DNA of 58,038 nt. It comes from Chitinophagaceae bacterium. Its GTDB lineage: Bacteria; Bacteroidota; Bacteroidia; Chitinophagales; Chitinophagaceae. The stretch is from the NCBI GenBank assembly GCA_016787135.1, contig JAEUVK010000220.1:1-58038 (forward strand). Reading direction: 5' to 3'. Of this stretch, positions 35,959 through 44,003 are shown piece after piece. Made by a program: the position numbers and the translations under genes. Under the pieces are notes generated by a model. It had not been told where the DNA came from, ran no database searches, and worked only from the letters and a program-made list of their open reading frames with translations. Position 1 is the first letter of the stretch, and every line of letters starts with the position of its first letter.

Positions 35959-37215
35959 ATGAATAATCTTGAGTCACATATTGAAAGAGCCAACCTGCTT
36001 CTGGAACAGGGAAGGTATAAAGATGCTGAAAAATACATCCGGCAGGTATTGGAAAAAGAGCCGGAAAACGACTACGCTTTGTCTATGTTGTCCCGTTGTT
36101 ACCTCAACAGCGGACAATATGATAAGGGTATTGAGGTAATTCAGCAGGCCATTGCGTTTGACCCGGAGCAATCTTATTATTATTACCTGCTTGGTTTTGG
36201 ATACTATCAACAGGACCTGCACTTGCCGGCAATAGATCATGTCAGAAAAGCCATTACCATCAATCCGTACAACAGTGAGTACTTCGGGCTTCTTGGCAGT
36301 ATATACCTTGACGAGAAAGATTATTCTGAAGCATTGCAGGCAGCCAATGATGGCCTGGCTATTGATGCTGAGAATATAACCTGCCTGAATATCCGTTCCA
36401 GGGCATTGAACAAACTCAAACGCACTGCTGAGGCTATTGATACCATGCAGGACAGCCTTTCCAAAGACCCGGATAATGAACTGACGCATGTAACGGTAGG
36501 ATGGAACTATTTTGAAAAAGGCAATCACAAAAAGGCCAACCACCATTTCAGGGAAGCGTTGCGGATTAACCCTAACTACGGATCCGCACGAATTGGTCTG
36601 AAAGAATCGTTGAAATCTGATTTCCTGCCATACAAACTGGTTGTCCGGTTCAGTTTATGGATGTCAGAAAAAAGTAAAAATTTCCAATGGGCTTTTTTTA
36701 TAGGCATGTATGTCCTGATACGGATCATGAGTAAAGTGGCGGATAATTATGAGGCATTAAAACCTTTTCTGCTTCCGGTAATTATTCTCTACTTTATCTT
36801 CATCTTCTTTACCTGGATAGCTAATCCTATTGCCAATTTCTTTCTCTTATTTCACCGGGATGGCAAATACTCACTGACAAAAGGGGAGAGTATCACCGGG
36901 GTCGCAGTAATCGCTTGCTTAGCCTCCGGAATACTCCTTGCCTGTTACGGCTGGTACTTTTTTGACAAGGCACCCGATAATATAATTTTTCCCGCTATTA
37001 TCCTCGCTACGATGGCGATCCCCATTGCTCAACTGGAGCTTCCTCCGGATTTTAAACAGGCCACCGCCAGGATATGGTATCCGCTGGGCCTGATCATTAC
37101 AGGAGTACTGGCGATTCCATCCTTCTTTTTCTTTACAGATCTTGCTTACTTTCTGGCCGTTATTTATGGTGTCAGCCTGCTGATATTCACATGGGTAGCC
37201 AATTCGTGGGAATAA
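35959..37215 (+). CDS. TPR-repeat membrane protein
   Basis: 418 residues from ATG at 35959 (MNNLESHIERANLLLEQGR). A TTG codon five residues upstream is a less likely start. About five TPR-like repeats occupy residues 1-210 (for example YAEKYIRQVL-type helices and LGFGYYQQDLHLPAIDHVRKA). Then five or so hydrophobic segments (FAFFIGMYVLIRIM-like, FLLPVIILYFIFIFFTWIAN, GVAVIACLASGILLACYGWY, FPAIILATMAIPIA and ITGVLAIPSFFFF). Function unknown; it may anchor or recruit the preceding AAA+ ATPase. A short gap separates it from the next unit. Confidence 0.8.
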   Translation: MNNLESHIERANLLLEQGRYKDAEKYIRQVLEKEPENDYALSMLSRCYLNSGQYDKGIEVIQQAIAFDPEQSYYYYLLGFGYYQQDLHLPAIDHVRKAITINPYNSEYFGLLGSIYLDEKDYSEALQAANDGLAIDAENITCLNIRSRALNKLKRTAEAIDTMQDSLSKDPDNELTHVTVGWNYFEKGNHKKANHHFREALRINPNYGSARIGLKESLKSDFLPYKLVVRFSLWMSEKSKNFQWAFFIGMYVLIRIMSKVADNYEALKPFLLPVIILYFIFIFFTWIANPIANFFLLFHRDGKYSLTKGESITGVAVIACLASGILLACYGWYFFDKAPDNIIFPAIILATMAIPIAQLELPPDFKQATARIWYPLGLIITGVLAIPSFFFFTDLAYFLAVIYGVSLLIFTWVANSWE

Positions 37216-37262
37216 GGGCGCATTAAATATTTCCATATTTTCAAAAATTATTGAAAATAATG

Positions 37263-37270
37263 TAAGTTTG
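37263..37270 (+). promoter_or_regulatory. -7 element upstream of the NDH-2 gene
   Basis: TAAGTTTG matches TAnnTTTG; a TTTC block at the -33 distance is poor. The ATG follows 22 bases later. Confidence 0.4.
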
Positions 37271-37291
37271 TGCTGTCAAAACAGATCGGAT

Positions 37292-38560
37292 ATGAAAGTC
37301 GTCATCGTCGGTGCAGGTTTCGGGGGACTGAGATTGGCCCGCAAACTCAACAATAAACCAGGTTTTGAAGTCGTACTTGTTGACCGCTTCAATTATCACC
37401 AGTTCCAGCCTTTATTTTACCAGGTTGCCACGGCAGGGCTGGATGCCAGCAATATTTCTTTCCCTTTAAGAAAGGTGTTTCAAAAAAGTAAGAATGTCCG
37501 GATAAGGCTGGCAGAACTGAAACAGATCGTTCCGGCAGCAAATAAGATCATCACAGATGCAGAAGAGATACACTATGATGCACTGGTGCTGGCCACAGGT
37601 GCCGATACCAATTTCTTCGGTAATGAAAAACTGGCGGCGAATGCGTTTCCGATGAAGTCAACCGTGGAAGCTTTGCAACTGCGTTATCGCATATTGCATA
37701 ACCTTGAAGAATCATTGACGATAAAGGATGAAGGGGAACTGCAGCGAAGAATGAATATTGTAGTTGTGGGCGGCGGACCGACCGGTGTGGAAGTATCAGG
37801 GGCATTGGCAGAAATGAAAAAATACATTTTGCCCAAAGAATATCCCGAGCTGGATTTTTCAAAGATGAATATTTATCTGCTGGAAGGGACAGGAAAAACG
37901 CTGGCGGCCATGAGTGAGCAATCATCTGCTCATTCAAAGAAATACCTGGAAAGACTTGGGGTGAAAGTGATGACAAATACACTGGTGAAAGATTACGATG
38001 GTAAGATCGTCAGCCTGCAGGATGGAAGTACGATCGCAACCAACACGGTGATATGGGCGGCAGGTATCAAAGGGAATGTACCGGAAGGAGTAGATAAAAG
38101 TCTGGTTGTACGCGGCAACCGTATCAAAACAGACAGGCAATGCCGCATTGAAGGGCATTCTAATATATATGCTATCGGCGATCTGGCGTATATGGAAACG
38201 CCGAAACACCCGAATGGCCATCCGCAGGTAGCCCCAGTGGCAATGCAGCAGGCTGATACAGTAGCAGAGAACTTGAAACGCATTGAAAGAAAGTCCACGG
38301 AATTTTATGAATTCGAGTATAATGATAAAGGCTCCATGGCAACAGTGGGACGCAATCTCGCTGTAGTGGATGTGCCAAAACCCAGATTGCATTTCGGCGG
38401 TTTCTTTGCCTGGATGATCTGGATGGGGCTGCACCTGATGCTTATACTCGGTGTAAAGAACAGGTTCTTTGTTTTTGTCAACTGGCTCTATAACTATGTA
38501 ACGTATGACCAGAACCTGCGACTGATCTTTAAAGAATTCAATAAATCAGATAAAAAATGA
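37292..38560 (+). CDS. ndh: Type II NADH:quinone oxidoreductase (NDH-2)
   Basis: 422 residues from ATG at 37292 (MKVVIVGAGFGGLRLARKL); an upstream TTG is rejected. Two dinucleotide-binding motifs: GAGFGG for FAD and GGGPTG for NADH, plus ATGADTNFFG and AIGDLAYM typical of the family. The C-terminal amphipathic helices (FFAWMIWMGLHLMLIL and NWLYNYVTY) attach it to the membrane. It oxidises NADH and reduces quinone without pumping. The stop overlaps the next ATG (ATGA), so the following membrane protein is coupled to it. Confidence 0.92.
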   Translation: MKVVIVGAGFGGLRLARKLNNKPGFEVVLVDRFNYHQFQPLFYQVATAGLDASNISFPLRKVFQKSKNVRIRLAELKQIVPAANKIITDAEEIHYDALVLATGADTNFFGNEKLAANAFPMKSTVEALQLRYRILHNLEESLTIKDEGELQRRMNIVVVGGGPTGVEVSGALAEMKKYILPKEYPELDFSKMNIYLLEGTGKTLAAMSEQSSAHSKKYLERLGVKVMTNTLVKDYDGKIVSLQDGSTIATNTVIWAAGIKGNVPEGVDKSLVVRGNRIKTDRQCRIEGHSNIYAIGDLAYMETPKHPNGHPQVAPVAMQQADTVAENLKRIERKSTEFYEFEYNDKGSMATVGRNLAVVDVPKPRLHFGGFFAWMIWMGLHLMLILGVKNRFFVFVNWLYNYVTYDQNLRLIFKEFNKSDKK

Positions 38561-38994
38561 AATGGACCGTTCCCGATTGGCTGATCATTGCCGGCGCTGT
38601 CGGGATGATATTTACAGCTGTCATTTATCCTTACATCAGGCATGTGGTGTTTGACTGGTACAATGATATCAAGAAGTTAAAACCACTTAACCAGGAGATC
38701 GCAAAAACCTATGGGCGATATATCCAGGGACTAAATTTTTCATTCGGGCTGATCTCCATTTTATTTACCAGAGAGTTAAAGGACCAATCAGGACTGGCCG
38801 TTGCGCTGACAGGGTTGATAGCTGCTTACTGGACGGGCAAAGTGATCACACAATTTTCGTATTACCCGATGTACGAGATACCAAAGAAACCGGTATTCAA
38901 AGCGGGAGAAGTGCTGATGAACACACTGTTCGTCTCTTTTGCGCTGGTGTTTATCTGGTTGTTCATTGCAAATTTGTTAGGTTATATCAGGTAA
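38557..38994 (+). CDS. Hypothetical 4-TM inner-membrane protein coupled to NDH-2
   Basis: 145 residues with about four hydrophobic segments (LIIAGAVGMIFTAVIYPYI, LISILF, AVALTGLIAAYWTG and LFVSFALVFIWLFIANLL). The ATG overlaps the ndh stop by 4 bases. No family recognised. Strict coupling to ndh suggests a role in its membrane setting or a respiratory accessory role, by inference. It is followed without gap by the DUF2071 gene. Confidence 0.8.
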   Translation: MKWTVPDWLIIAGAVGMIFTAVIYPYIRHVVFDWYNDIKKLKPLNQEIAKTYGRYIQGLNFSFGLISILFTRELKDQSGLAVALTGLIAAYWTGKVITQFSYYPMYEIPKKPVFKAGEVLMNTLFVSFALVFIWLFIANLLGYIR

Positions 38995-39756
38995 ATGGGG
39001 TTCCTGGAAAATGAAAAGGGAGCAAAAATGAAAGAGAAAGTATTTCTTACTGCAGAGTGGCGAAAGCTGATCATGGCAAATTATGTCATTGATCCATCCG
39101 TCTTAGTGCCTTATATGCCTGCCGGTATTGAGCCGGACCACTGGAATGGTCATTGTTACGTAAGCCTGGTTGGCTTTATGTTCAATAATGTAAGAGTAAA
39201 AGGGATCAGTATCCCGTTTCATACTGATTTCCCTGAAGTGAACCTGCGTTTTTATGTCCGGTATCAGGAAAAAAATGAGTGGAAGCGGGGCGTTGTTTTT
39301 ATCAGCGAGATCGTACCTAAACCTGCGATCAGTTTTGTGGCCAATGTTCTGTTCAACGAACACTATACCGCCATGCCAATGAGACATTCCTGCCAGGCAA
39401 AAGATGAAAAACTGAATGCCTCGTATCTATGGAAGACAAAGGGGAAGTGGAATCACTTAGAGGTGTTGGCGGATGCAAAACCGGAAGCCCTGCAGGAGGG
39501 TAGTATGGAAGAATTCATTACGGAGCATTTCTGGGGTTATTCGGCCATCGGTCAGCATAAGACAGGCGAATACCATGTGGAGCACCCGCGGTGGGATATT
39601 TACCCTGTGAGAAGTTATACTATCGAATGTGATTTTGCTGCTTTGTATGGAGATGACTTTGCTTTTTTACAGCAGGCAAAACCGGTTTCGGTTTTTATGG
39701 CTGAAGGCTCAGCGGTCAAGGTCTTTACTAAGAAAGTTCTTTCAGTATCTTTTTAG
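38995..39756 (+). CDS. DUF2071 (YqjF-like) protein
   Basis: 253 residues if started at 38995; an internal ATG at 39028 has the better ribosome-binding site (GGGAGC 6 bases ahead) and may be the true start (242 residues). It shows the family pattern EWRKLIMANYVIDPSVLVPYMP and YVSLVGFMFN. Soluble, function unknown. The first ATG touches the preceding stop. Its 3' end overlaps the convergent HEAT-like gene by 29 bases. Confidence 0.82.
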   Translation: MGFLENEKGAKMKEKVFLTAEWRKLIMANYVIDPSVLVPYMPAGIEPDHWNGHCYVSLVGFMFNNVRVKGISIPFHTDFPEVNLRFYVRYQEKNEWKRGVVFISEIVPKPAISFVANVLFNEHYTAMPMRHSCQAKDEKLNASYLWKTKGKWNHLEVLADAKPEALQEGSMEEFITEHFWGYSAIGQHKTGEYHVEHPRWDIYPVRSYTIECDFAALYGDDFAFLQQAKPVSVFMAEGSAVKVFTKKVLSVSF

Positions 39757-40240
39757 CTCTTGAACGGAAGGCTGCTGATTCCTGGTCCCACCGTTCTTCG
39801 ATGATCGTTTTTATCTCGTTGCGTATATCCGGGTATTGTCGGGAAAGGTTTTGCAGGACCGTTAAGGAAAAAGCTTTGACGGCCGCTTTTTCTTTCGGAT
39901 CGGTGATATAATCAAAACAGATATTCATCACCTCGCCGTGAAGCGTTTCAGGAATGGCTATATCCTGCAGAATGCGGACGGTATTGCGTTTAACGGCGTC
40001 ATGGAGGCCGGGCCGGTGCAGGTTCTTTACCAGTTTGGCAAAATGTTTCCTGATCAGTTCAGGATGTTGTTGCACACAATAGCTAAGCGGCCAGGCGGCC
40101 CGCTGTATCACCCGGTATTCATCGTTGATGAAGAGACGGAATAATTCATCAAATCGTTTTTGATAGGCGCCGATCCATTTTACGATCTTATCTCTTTGTG
40201 CACTGGAATGTTCTTTTAATATTTCATCACGGAGTTTCAT
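39728..40240 (-). CDS. HEAT-like helical repeat protein
   Basis: 170-residue all-helical soluble protein, with regular repeats (FRLFINDEYRVIQRAAWPLSYCV, RKHFAKLVKNLHRPGLHDAVKR, EVMNICFDYITDPKEKAAVKAF). HEAT-like adaptor or scaffold; no enzymatic motif. Its gene end overlaps the DUF2071 gene on the opposite strand by 29 bases. Confidence 0.75.
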   Translation of the reverse strand: MKLRDEILKEHSSAQRDKIVKWIGAYQKRFDELFRLFINDEYRVIQRAAWPLSYCVQQHPELIRKHFAKLVKNLHRPGLHDAVKRNTVRILQDIAIPETLHGEVMNICFDYITDPKEKAAVKAFSLTVLQNLSRQYPDIRNEIKTIIEERWDQESAAFRSRAKKILKELS

Positions 40241-40283
40241 GAATACTGCAAATAAATAACTTTATTGTAAAATAGAAGATAAC

Positions 40284-41192
40284 ATGCTGCACGGCGCAAA
40301 GAAGTATTTTATCATTGGCTTATTGATGTGTTTACTGGCTTGTGGCAGCAGGCAGCATAATGCTATTGTGATACAAACTGATTTTGGATTAAAGGATGGC
40401 GCTGTATCTGCCATGAAAGGCGTGGCTTATGAAGTGGATCCTGCTTTGCCGTTATTCGACCTGACGCATGAGATACCTGCCTATGATATATGGGAAGCGG
40501 CGTACAGGCTGGAACAAACCTTGCCGTACTGGCCCGCAGGAACTGTATTTGTTTCGGTGGTGGATCCGGGTGTGGGTACAACAAGAAAATCAATTGTGGC
40601 AAAGACGAAAAGCGGGCATTATATCGTTACTCCGGATAATGGTACCCTGACGCTGGTGGCCGCTTCGCAGGGAATTGAAGCAGTAAGGGAAATAGACGAA
40701 ACCATTAACCGACGAGCCGGATCGGAAAGATCGCATACGTTTCATGGACGTGACGTATATGTCTATACAGCCGCCCGGCTGGCTGCCAAAAAAATTTCTT
40801 TTGAGCAGATAGGAGATGAACTGAAGCAGCCGGTTGTACTGATACCGTTCCGGCAGCCTGAACTGGCTGAGAATTCAATATCCGGCAATATTCCTGTGCT
40901 GGATATCCAATACGGCAACGTCTGGACGAATATCCCAGATTCATTTATGGCCAAAGCCGGCATCAGGACCGGCGATTCATTGGATGTACAGATCTCTTTT
41001 GAAGATTCGCTGGTTTGTTCTGTTAGTGTACCGTTCGTACGATCTTTCGGCGATGTACCCGAAGGGAATGCACTGGCGTATATTAACAGCCTGCTGAATC
41101 TTTCGCTGGCGATCAATATGGGAAGCTTTGCAGAACGGTACGGAATTAAGAACGGGCCTGGCTGGTCGGTGACTGTACGGGCAAAGCTATGA
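40284..41192 (+). CDS. S-adenosylmethionine hydrolase / hydroxide adenosyltransferase-family lipoprotein
   Basis: 302 residues of the SAM hydroxide adenosyltransferase (DUF62) family: IVIQTDFGLKDGAVSAMKG with the catalytic Asp, TVFVSVVDPGVGT, and YIVTPDNGTLTLV. Family members cleave SAM to adenosine and methionine and are usually cytoplasmic. Here the sequence begins with a lipoprotein signal (MLHGAKKYFIIGLLMCLLAC), so the enzyme would sit outside the cytoplasm, which is unusual. The C-terminal beta domain (IPVLDIQYGNVWTNIPDS) is kept. Monocistronic as far as can be seen. Confidence 0.85.
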   Translation: MLHGAKKYFIIGLLMCLLACGSRQHNAIVIQTDFGLKDGAVSAMKGVAYEVDPALPLFDLTHEIPAYDIWEAAYRLEQTLPYWPAGTVFVSVVDPGVGTTRKSIVAKTKSGHYIVTPDNGTLTLVAASQGIEAVREIDETINRRAGSERSHTFHGRDVYVYTAARLAAKKISFEQIGDELKQPVVLIPFRQPELAENSISGNIPVLDIQYGNVWTNIPDSFMAKAGIRTGDSLDVQISFEDSLVCSVSVPFVRSFGDVPEGNALAYINSLLNLSLAINMGSFAERYGIKNGPGWSVTVRAKL

Positions 41193-41292
41193 AATTTTTT
41201 CCTATAATTTACATTATGTTAAGTCGCATGAGAGAAAAGAAGCAAAAATGCCTGCGCTGCCTGCGTGGGAACTTTGAAATATCTTTACAGAA

Positions 41293-41580
41293 ATGACGAC
41301 GTTCAAAGAAATAATGTCTCCTATTGATACAAAGGAAAAAGCCTATTTCCGGTACGCCGCCTCATCTGTTGGTTGGGATGACTTCATCAGGATAATCTAT
41401 GAACTGGAAAAAGACGGCTATCTGCTGAAATCAGAAGGCCCAAATGGAGAAGTACAATATTTTCTGTTGAATAATGTTGTAAATACAAAGAAGGTTTGGT
41501 ATAAGACTACCGAGATTTGGATAAAAATATTAGGAGTGATAGCAGGATTATTAGCCCTACTAAAAGTAGTGTTAGGATAA
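41293..41580 (+). CDS. Small protein with winged-helix-like N-terminus and C-terminal membrane anchor
   Basis: 95 residues. The N-terminal part (YFRYAASSVGWDDFIRIIYELEKDGYLLKSEGPNGEVQYFLL) resembles a small winged-helix or helical domain. A single C-terminal hydrophobic segment (IWIKILGVIAGLLALLKVVLG) would anchor it to a membrane. No family recognised. It ends just before the region of inverted repeats. Confidence 0.65.
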   Translation: MTTFKEIMSPIDTKEKAYFRYAASSVGWDDFIRIIYELEKDGYLLKSEGPNGEVQYFLLNNVVNTKKVWYKTTEIWIKILGVIAGLLALLKVVLG

Positions 41581-41994
41581 AGTTCATCCTATCGGCGAAT
41601 TTTGCTCGCCTGTGGCTCGCACTCCCGTTGGTCGTATTCCCCATAGAGTTTTTGATTTCTTTTCTCTCCACAGACCCGCTCCGCTTGTTCGTATCAGAAA
41701 AATATACGAACTGCGCTCCACATAAGCCAACGACTGAAACATAATGTACTCTTATAGAAAAAGCACGGCAGAGAGATGGAAACACCGGCCTGCCTGTACG
41801 ATTTTTTCCTCCTGTAAAAAAGGAATAAATGTGGGAAAAAATCGTACAGGCAGGCCGGTGATACTTGCCGGTTTTCCTATAAGATATCTTTATGTTAAAC
41901 CCTGTTTTCAGGAAATAATAAGAGATATTGAGTGAGATTCAGAAAGTACCCCTATTGGGTTTGATTGCGTAGGTTTGGGGAAATCAAAACCGAT
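41581..41994. other. Non-coding region with inverted repeats
   Basis: About 410 bases with no supported gene. It has an inverted repeat GTTCGTAT (41687-41694) / ATACGAAC (41704-41711) and a perfect 27-base inverted repeat (41783-41860). A minus-strand ORF here is rejected. The region separates chromosomal genes from the AT-rich HEPN-like gene. Confidence 0.6.
41783..41860. repeat. Perfect 27-base inverted repeat
   Basis: Arms 41783-41809 and 41834-41860 are exact reverse complements around a 24-base spacer. The arm begins CACCGGCCTGCCTGTACG and ends in a T6CC block. It could be a strong hairpin, a bidirectional terminator with T runs in the arms, or a transposon-derived palindrome. Confidence 0.9.
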
Positions 41995-42537
41995 ATGAAT
42001 AATCAATCTGCAAAACCTACCGTTGAACAATTAATTAACGGTTCTGCTAAAGATATAAGAGGGATAATGATAGAAAATGCGGTAGAAATAGAAAGAATGA
42101 TGGAATATTATATTGGCAAATGTTTCTGTAGAACAGAGGAGAAAATAACTGAAATGATTATGCTAATTATTGCTCCAATGCAGTTTACGCAAAAAAAAGA
42201 ATTATTCATGTTCCTTATTACAAGTCATAATAAGAAGTTCTTAAATAAACATAAATCTATTTTATCAAGCGCTGGAAGCGTTATTAAACACAGAAATATA
42301 TTTGCTCATTGGTCTGTTGATTATTCAAGTATTGCTGAGGATGACTTTGTAAAAAAACAAGTTTTGCATTTCGTAAAACTGAAAAGATCTGATAAAGCAA
42401 AAATCAGAAAGGATCTTTTATACCCGGATAAGGAAACATATTCTGAGAAAAAGATTAATGCATTAATCAAAGAATCTGTTGATTTAAACAATTGTCTTAG
42501 GGAATTACTCAAATGGACTAACGCTCCTTCTAAATAA
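41995..42537 (+). CDS. HEPN-like protein (candidate RNase toxin)
   Basis: 180 residues from ATG at 41995; a TTG-started frame 10 codons earlier is less likely. An all-helical layout with the motif HRNIFAHW (Arg100, His105), i.e. R-x4-H, as found in HEPN RNases of toxin-antitoxin, abortive-infection and CRISPR systems. An acidic helix (IENAVEIERMMEYYIG) precedes it, as typical. The gene is clearly AT-richer than its chromosomal neighbours and sits next to strong inverted repeats, so it was probably acquired. No obvious MNT or antitoxin partner is adjacent. A non-catalytic HEPN is possible. Confidence 0.65.
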   Translation: MNNQSAKPTVEQLINGSAKDIRGIMIENAVEIERMMEYYIGKCFCRTEEKITEMIMLIIAPMQFTQKKELFMFLITSHNKKFLNKHKSILSSAGSVIKHRNIFAHWSVDYSSIAEDDFVKKQVLHFVKLKRSDKAKIRKDLLYPDKETYSEKKINALIKESVDLNNCLRELLKWTNAPSK

Positions 42538-42560
42538 ACCTATGAATAGTGAGAAAAATA

Positions 42561-42586
42561 AAAAAGCCGCCCTCCCGAGCGGCTTT
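42561..42586. terminator. Bidirectional rho-independent terminator
   Basis: AAAGCCGC (42563-42570) and GCGGCTTT (42579-42586) around an 8-base loop, with A run on the left and T on the right. It sits between the convergent HEPN-like gene and the TPR gene. Confidence 0.85.
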
Positions 42587-42608
42587 ACTGTTTATTTAAA
42601 ACATCTTC

Positions 42609-43949
42609 TTATTTGATCGAATCATACGTATCATTCCACTTCTTCTCTTCGGCGGCGTATTTGGCAGCATCTGCTGTTTTCTTGTCGCGGTTAGCCCTTA
42701 TCTTTTTGTTCATATAGATATCGCCGAGGTAGCCTACCACTTTTTTGTATTGCTGTTTGTCGTGGCCGGTCAGTTTTTCTTTTTTGGCAAAGAGGGCGGC
42801 TGCTTTTTCATAAGGCTCACGGGCCATGTCTAATGTATTGCCGTATTCATTATCCAGGGCATCTCTTTTGGCGATGTCTTCTTTGGAGGCAGCAGCGCCG
42901 GGTTTGGTACGGGCCTTCATGGCTGCGGCATGTGCTGTCCTGGCATCATTGGCTTTAATGGATTTGTTTACGAAATGGTCGCCAACATAGATATGAAGTA
43001 TCTCCTCGTCGGGCTTTAGTTCAGAAGCTTTGGCAAATGCTTTTATCATCTTCGCTTCCAGTTCTGCTGCATTGCCCGGTTGTACTGCATCTTCATGCCG
43101 TGAATTGAGCGTATCATAAATGATCTCGCCCAGCAACCGTATAGCTTTATAGTTATTGGGATCGGCGGCGATGGTCTCTTCCAAAGAAGATATTTTTTTG
43201 GCAAAATCCTCTTCCAGTCCCACCGCAAAATCCACTTTGTCATATTTAAAGAATTCACTTTCGGGATAAAGTTCAGCGCCGATGGCTTTGTATTTTTCAA
43301 AACCGGCCATATCTTTTTTGGTGAAATGGTAGTTGACCAGCAGGCGGTAGATACTTTCGAAACCATCTCCTTTTGCTTTGATATCAGCCAGGCGGATATA
43401 GTATTTCACTGCGTCATCTTTTGATCCTGAATTCTCGGCAAGGATACCGGCCAGCAGCAGTGCATTGGTATCCACCGGTACGCTAAGCAACTTCTTTTCT
43501 ATCAGCAGGTCGGAATATTCCACTACTTTTTTGAATTTTTCAAAACCTGACTGGTAGCTTTTGGTCTCGTAATCCTTATAGCCGGAAGAAAACAGCGCTG
43601 CATAAATATTGATCGGTGCATTCTGGTAGGCTGCATCTTTCAGCAGCGCCATGGTGGGGTCCATTTCTTTGAATTTCCTGAAGGCTGCATCTGCATCGTT
43701 CAACAACTGCGCCCCTTCGGGAGTAGCTTTAACGGCAGCATCTGAAGCAAGACCGGAATAGATCGCGGCTTTCAGGATATAGGCTTCAGGTTTTGCTGCA
43801 AACTTGGCATTGCCCATTTGCTTATCCAGGTCCTCCTTTGCTTTTTTGTACTGTTGAAGTATCATGAAATTTTTGATGGACTCATAGTTCTGGGCCTGCA
43901 CAGACAGGGCAAGCACCAGTATAGCTGAGAATAAAAAGACCTTTTTCAT
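42609..43949 (-). CDS. Secreted/periplasmic TPR-like protein
   Basis: 446 residues with signal peptide MKKVFLFSAILVLALSVQAQ. The rest is helical with repeated TPR-like units (YKKAKEDLDKQMG, AAFRKFKEMDP, GFEKFKKVVEYSD, DDAVKYYIRLAD and others). It is rich in lysine and alanine, especially in the C-terminal third. No enzymatic motif. Likely a periplasmic scaffold. It lies downstream of gyrA on the same strand with a 54-base gap. Confidence 0.8.
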   Translation of the reverse strand: MKKVFLFSAILVLALSVQAQNYESIKNFMILQQYKKAKEDLDKQMGNAKFAAKPEAYILKAAIYSGLASDAAVKATPEGAQLLNDADAAFRKFKEMDPTMALLKDAAYQNAPINIYAALFSSGYKDYETKSYQSGFEKFKKVVEYSDLLIEKKLLSVPVDTNALLLAGILAENSGSKDDAVKYYIRLADIKAKGDGFESIYRLLVNYHFTKKDMAGFEKYKAIGAELYPESEFFKYDKVDFAVGLEEDFAKKISSLEETIAADPNNYKAIRLLGEIIYDTLNSRHEDAVQPGNAAELEAKMIKAFAKASELKPDEEILHIYVGDHFVNKSIKANDARTAHAAAMKARTKPGAAASKEDIAKRDALDNEYGNTLDMAREPYEKAAALFAKKEKLTGHDKQQYKKVVGYLGDIYMNKKIRANRDKKTADAAKYAAEEKKWNDTYDSIK

Positions 43950-44003
43950 TTGAATCGTTATTGTTGAATTATAATTAGCCTTAACGTGGCCGGGTTTACG
44001 TTG

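Noticed and set aside
41507..41785. 92-aa minus-strand ORF across the inverted-repeat region
   Set aside because: It overlaps the end of the 95-aa gene and its middle part is low-quality sequence over inverted repeats; no codon-like pattern.
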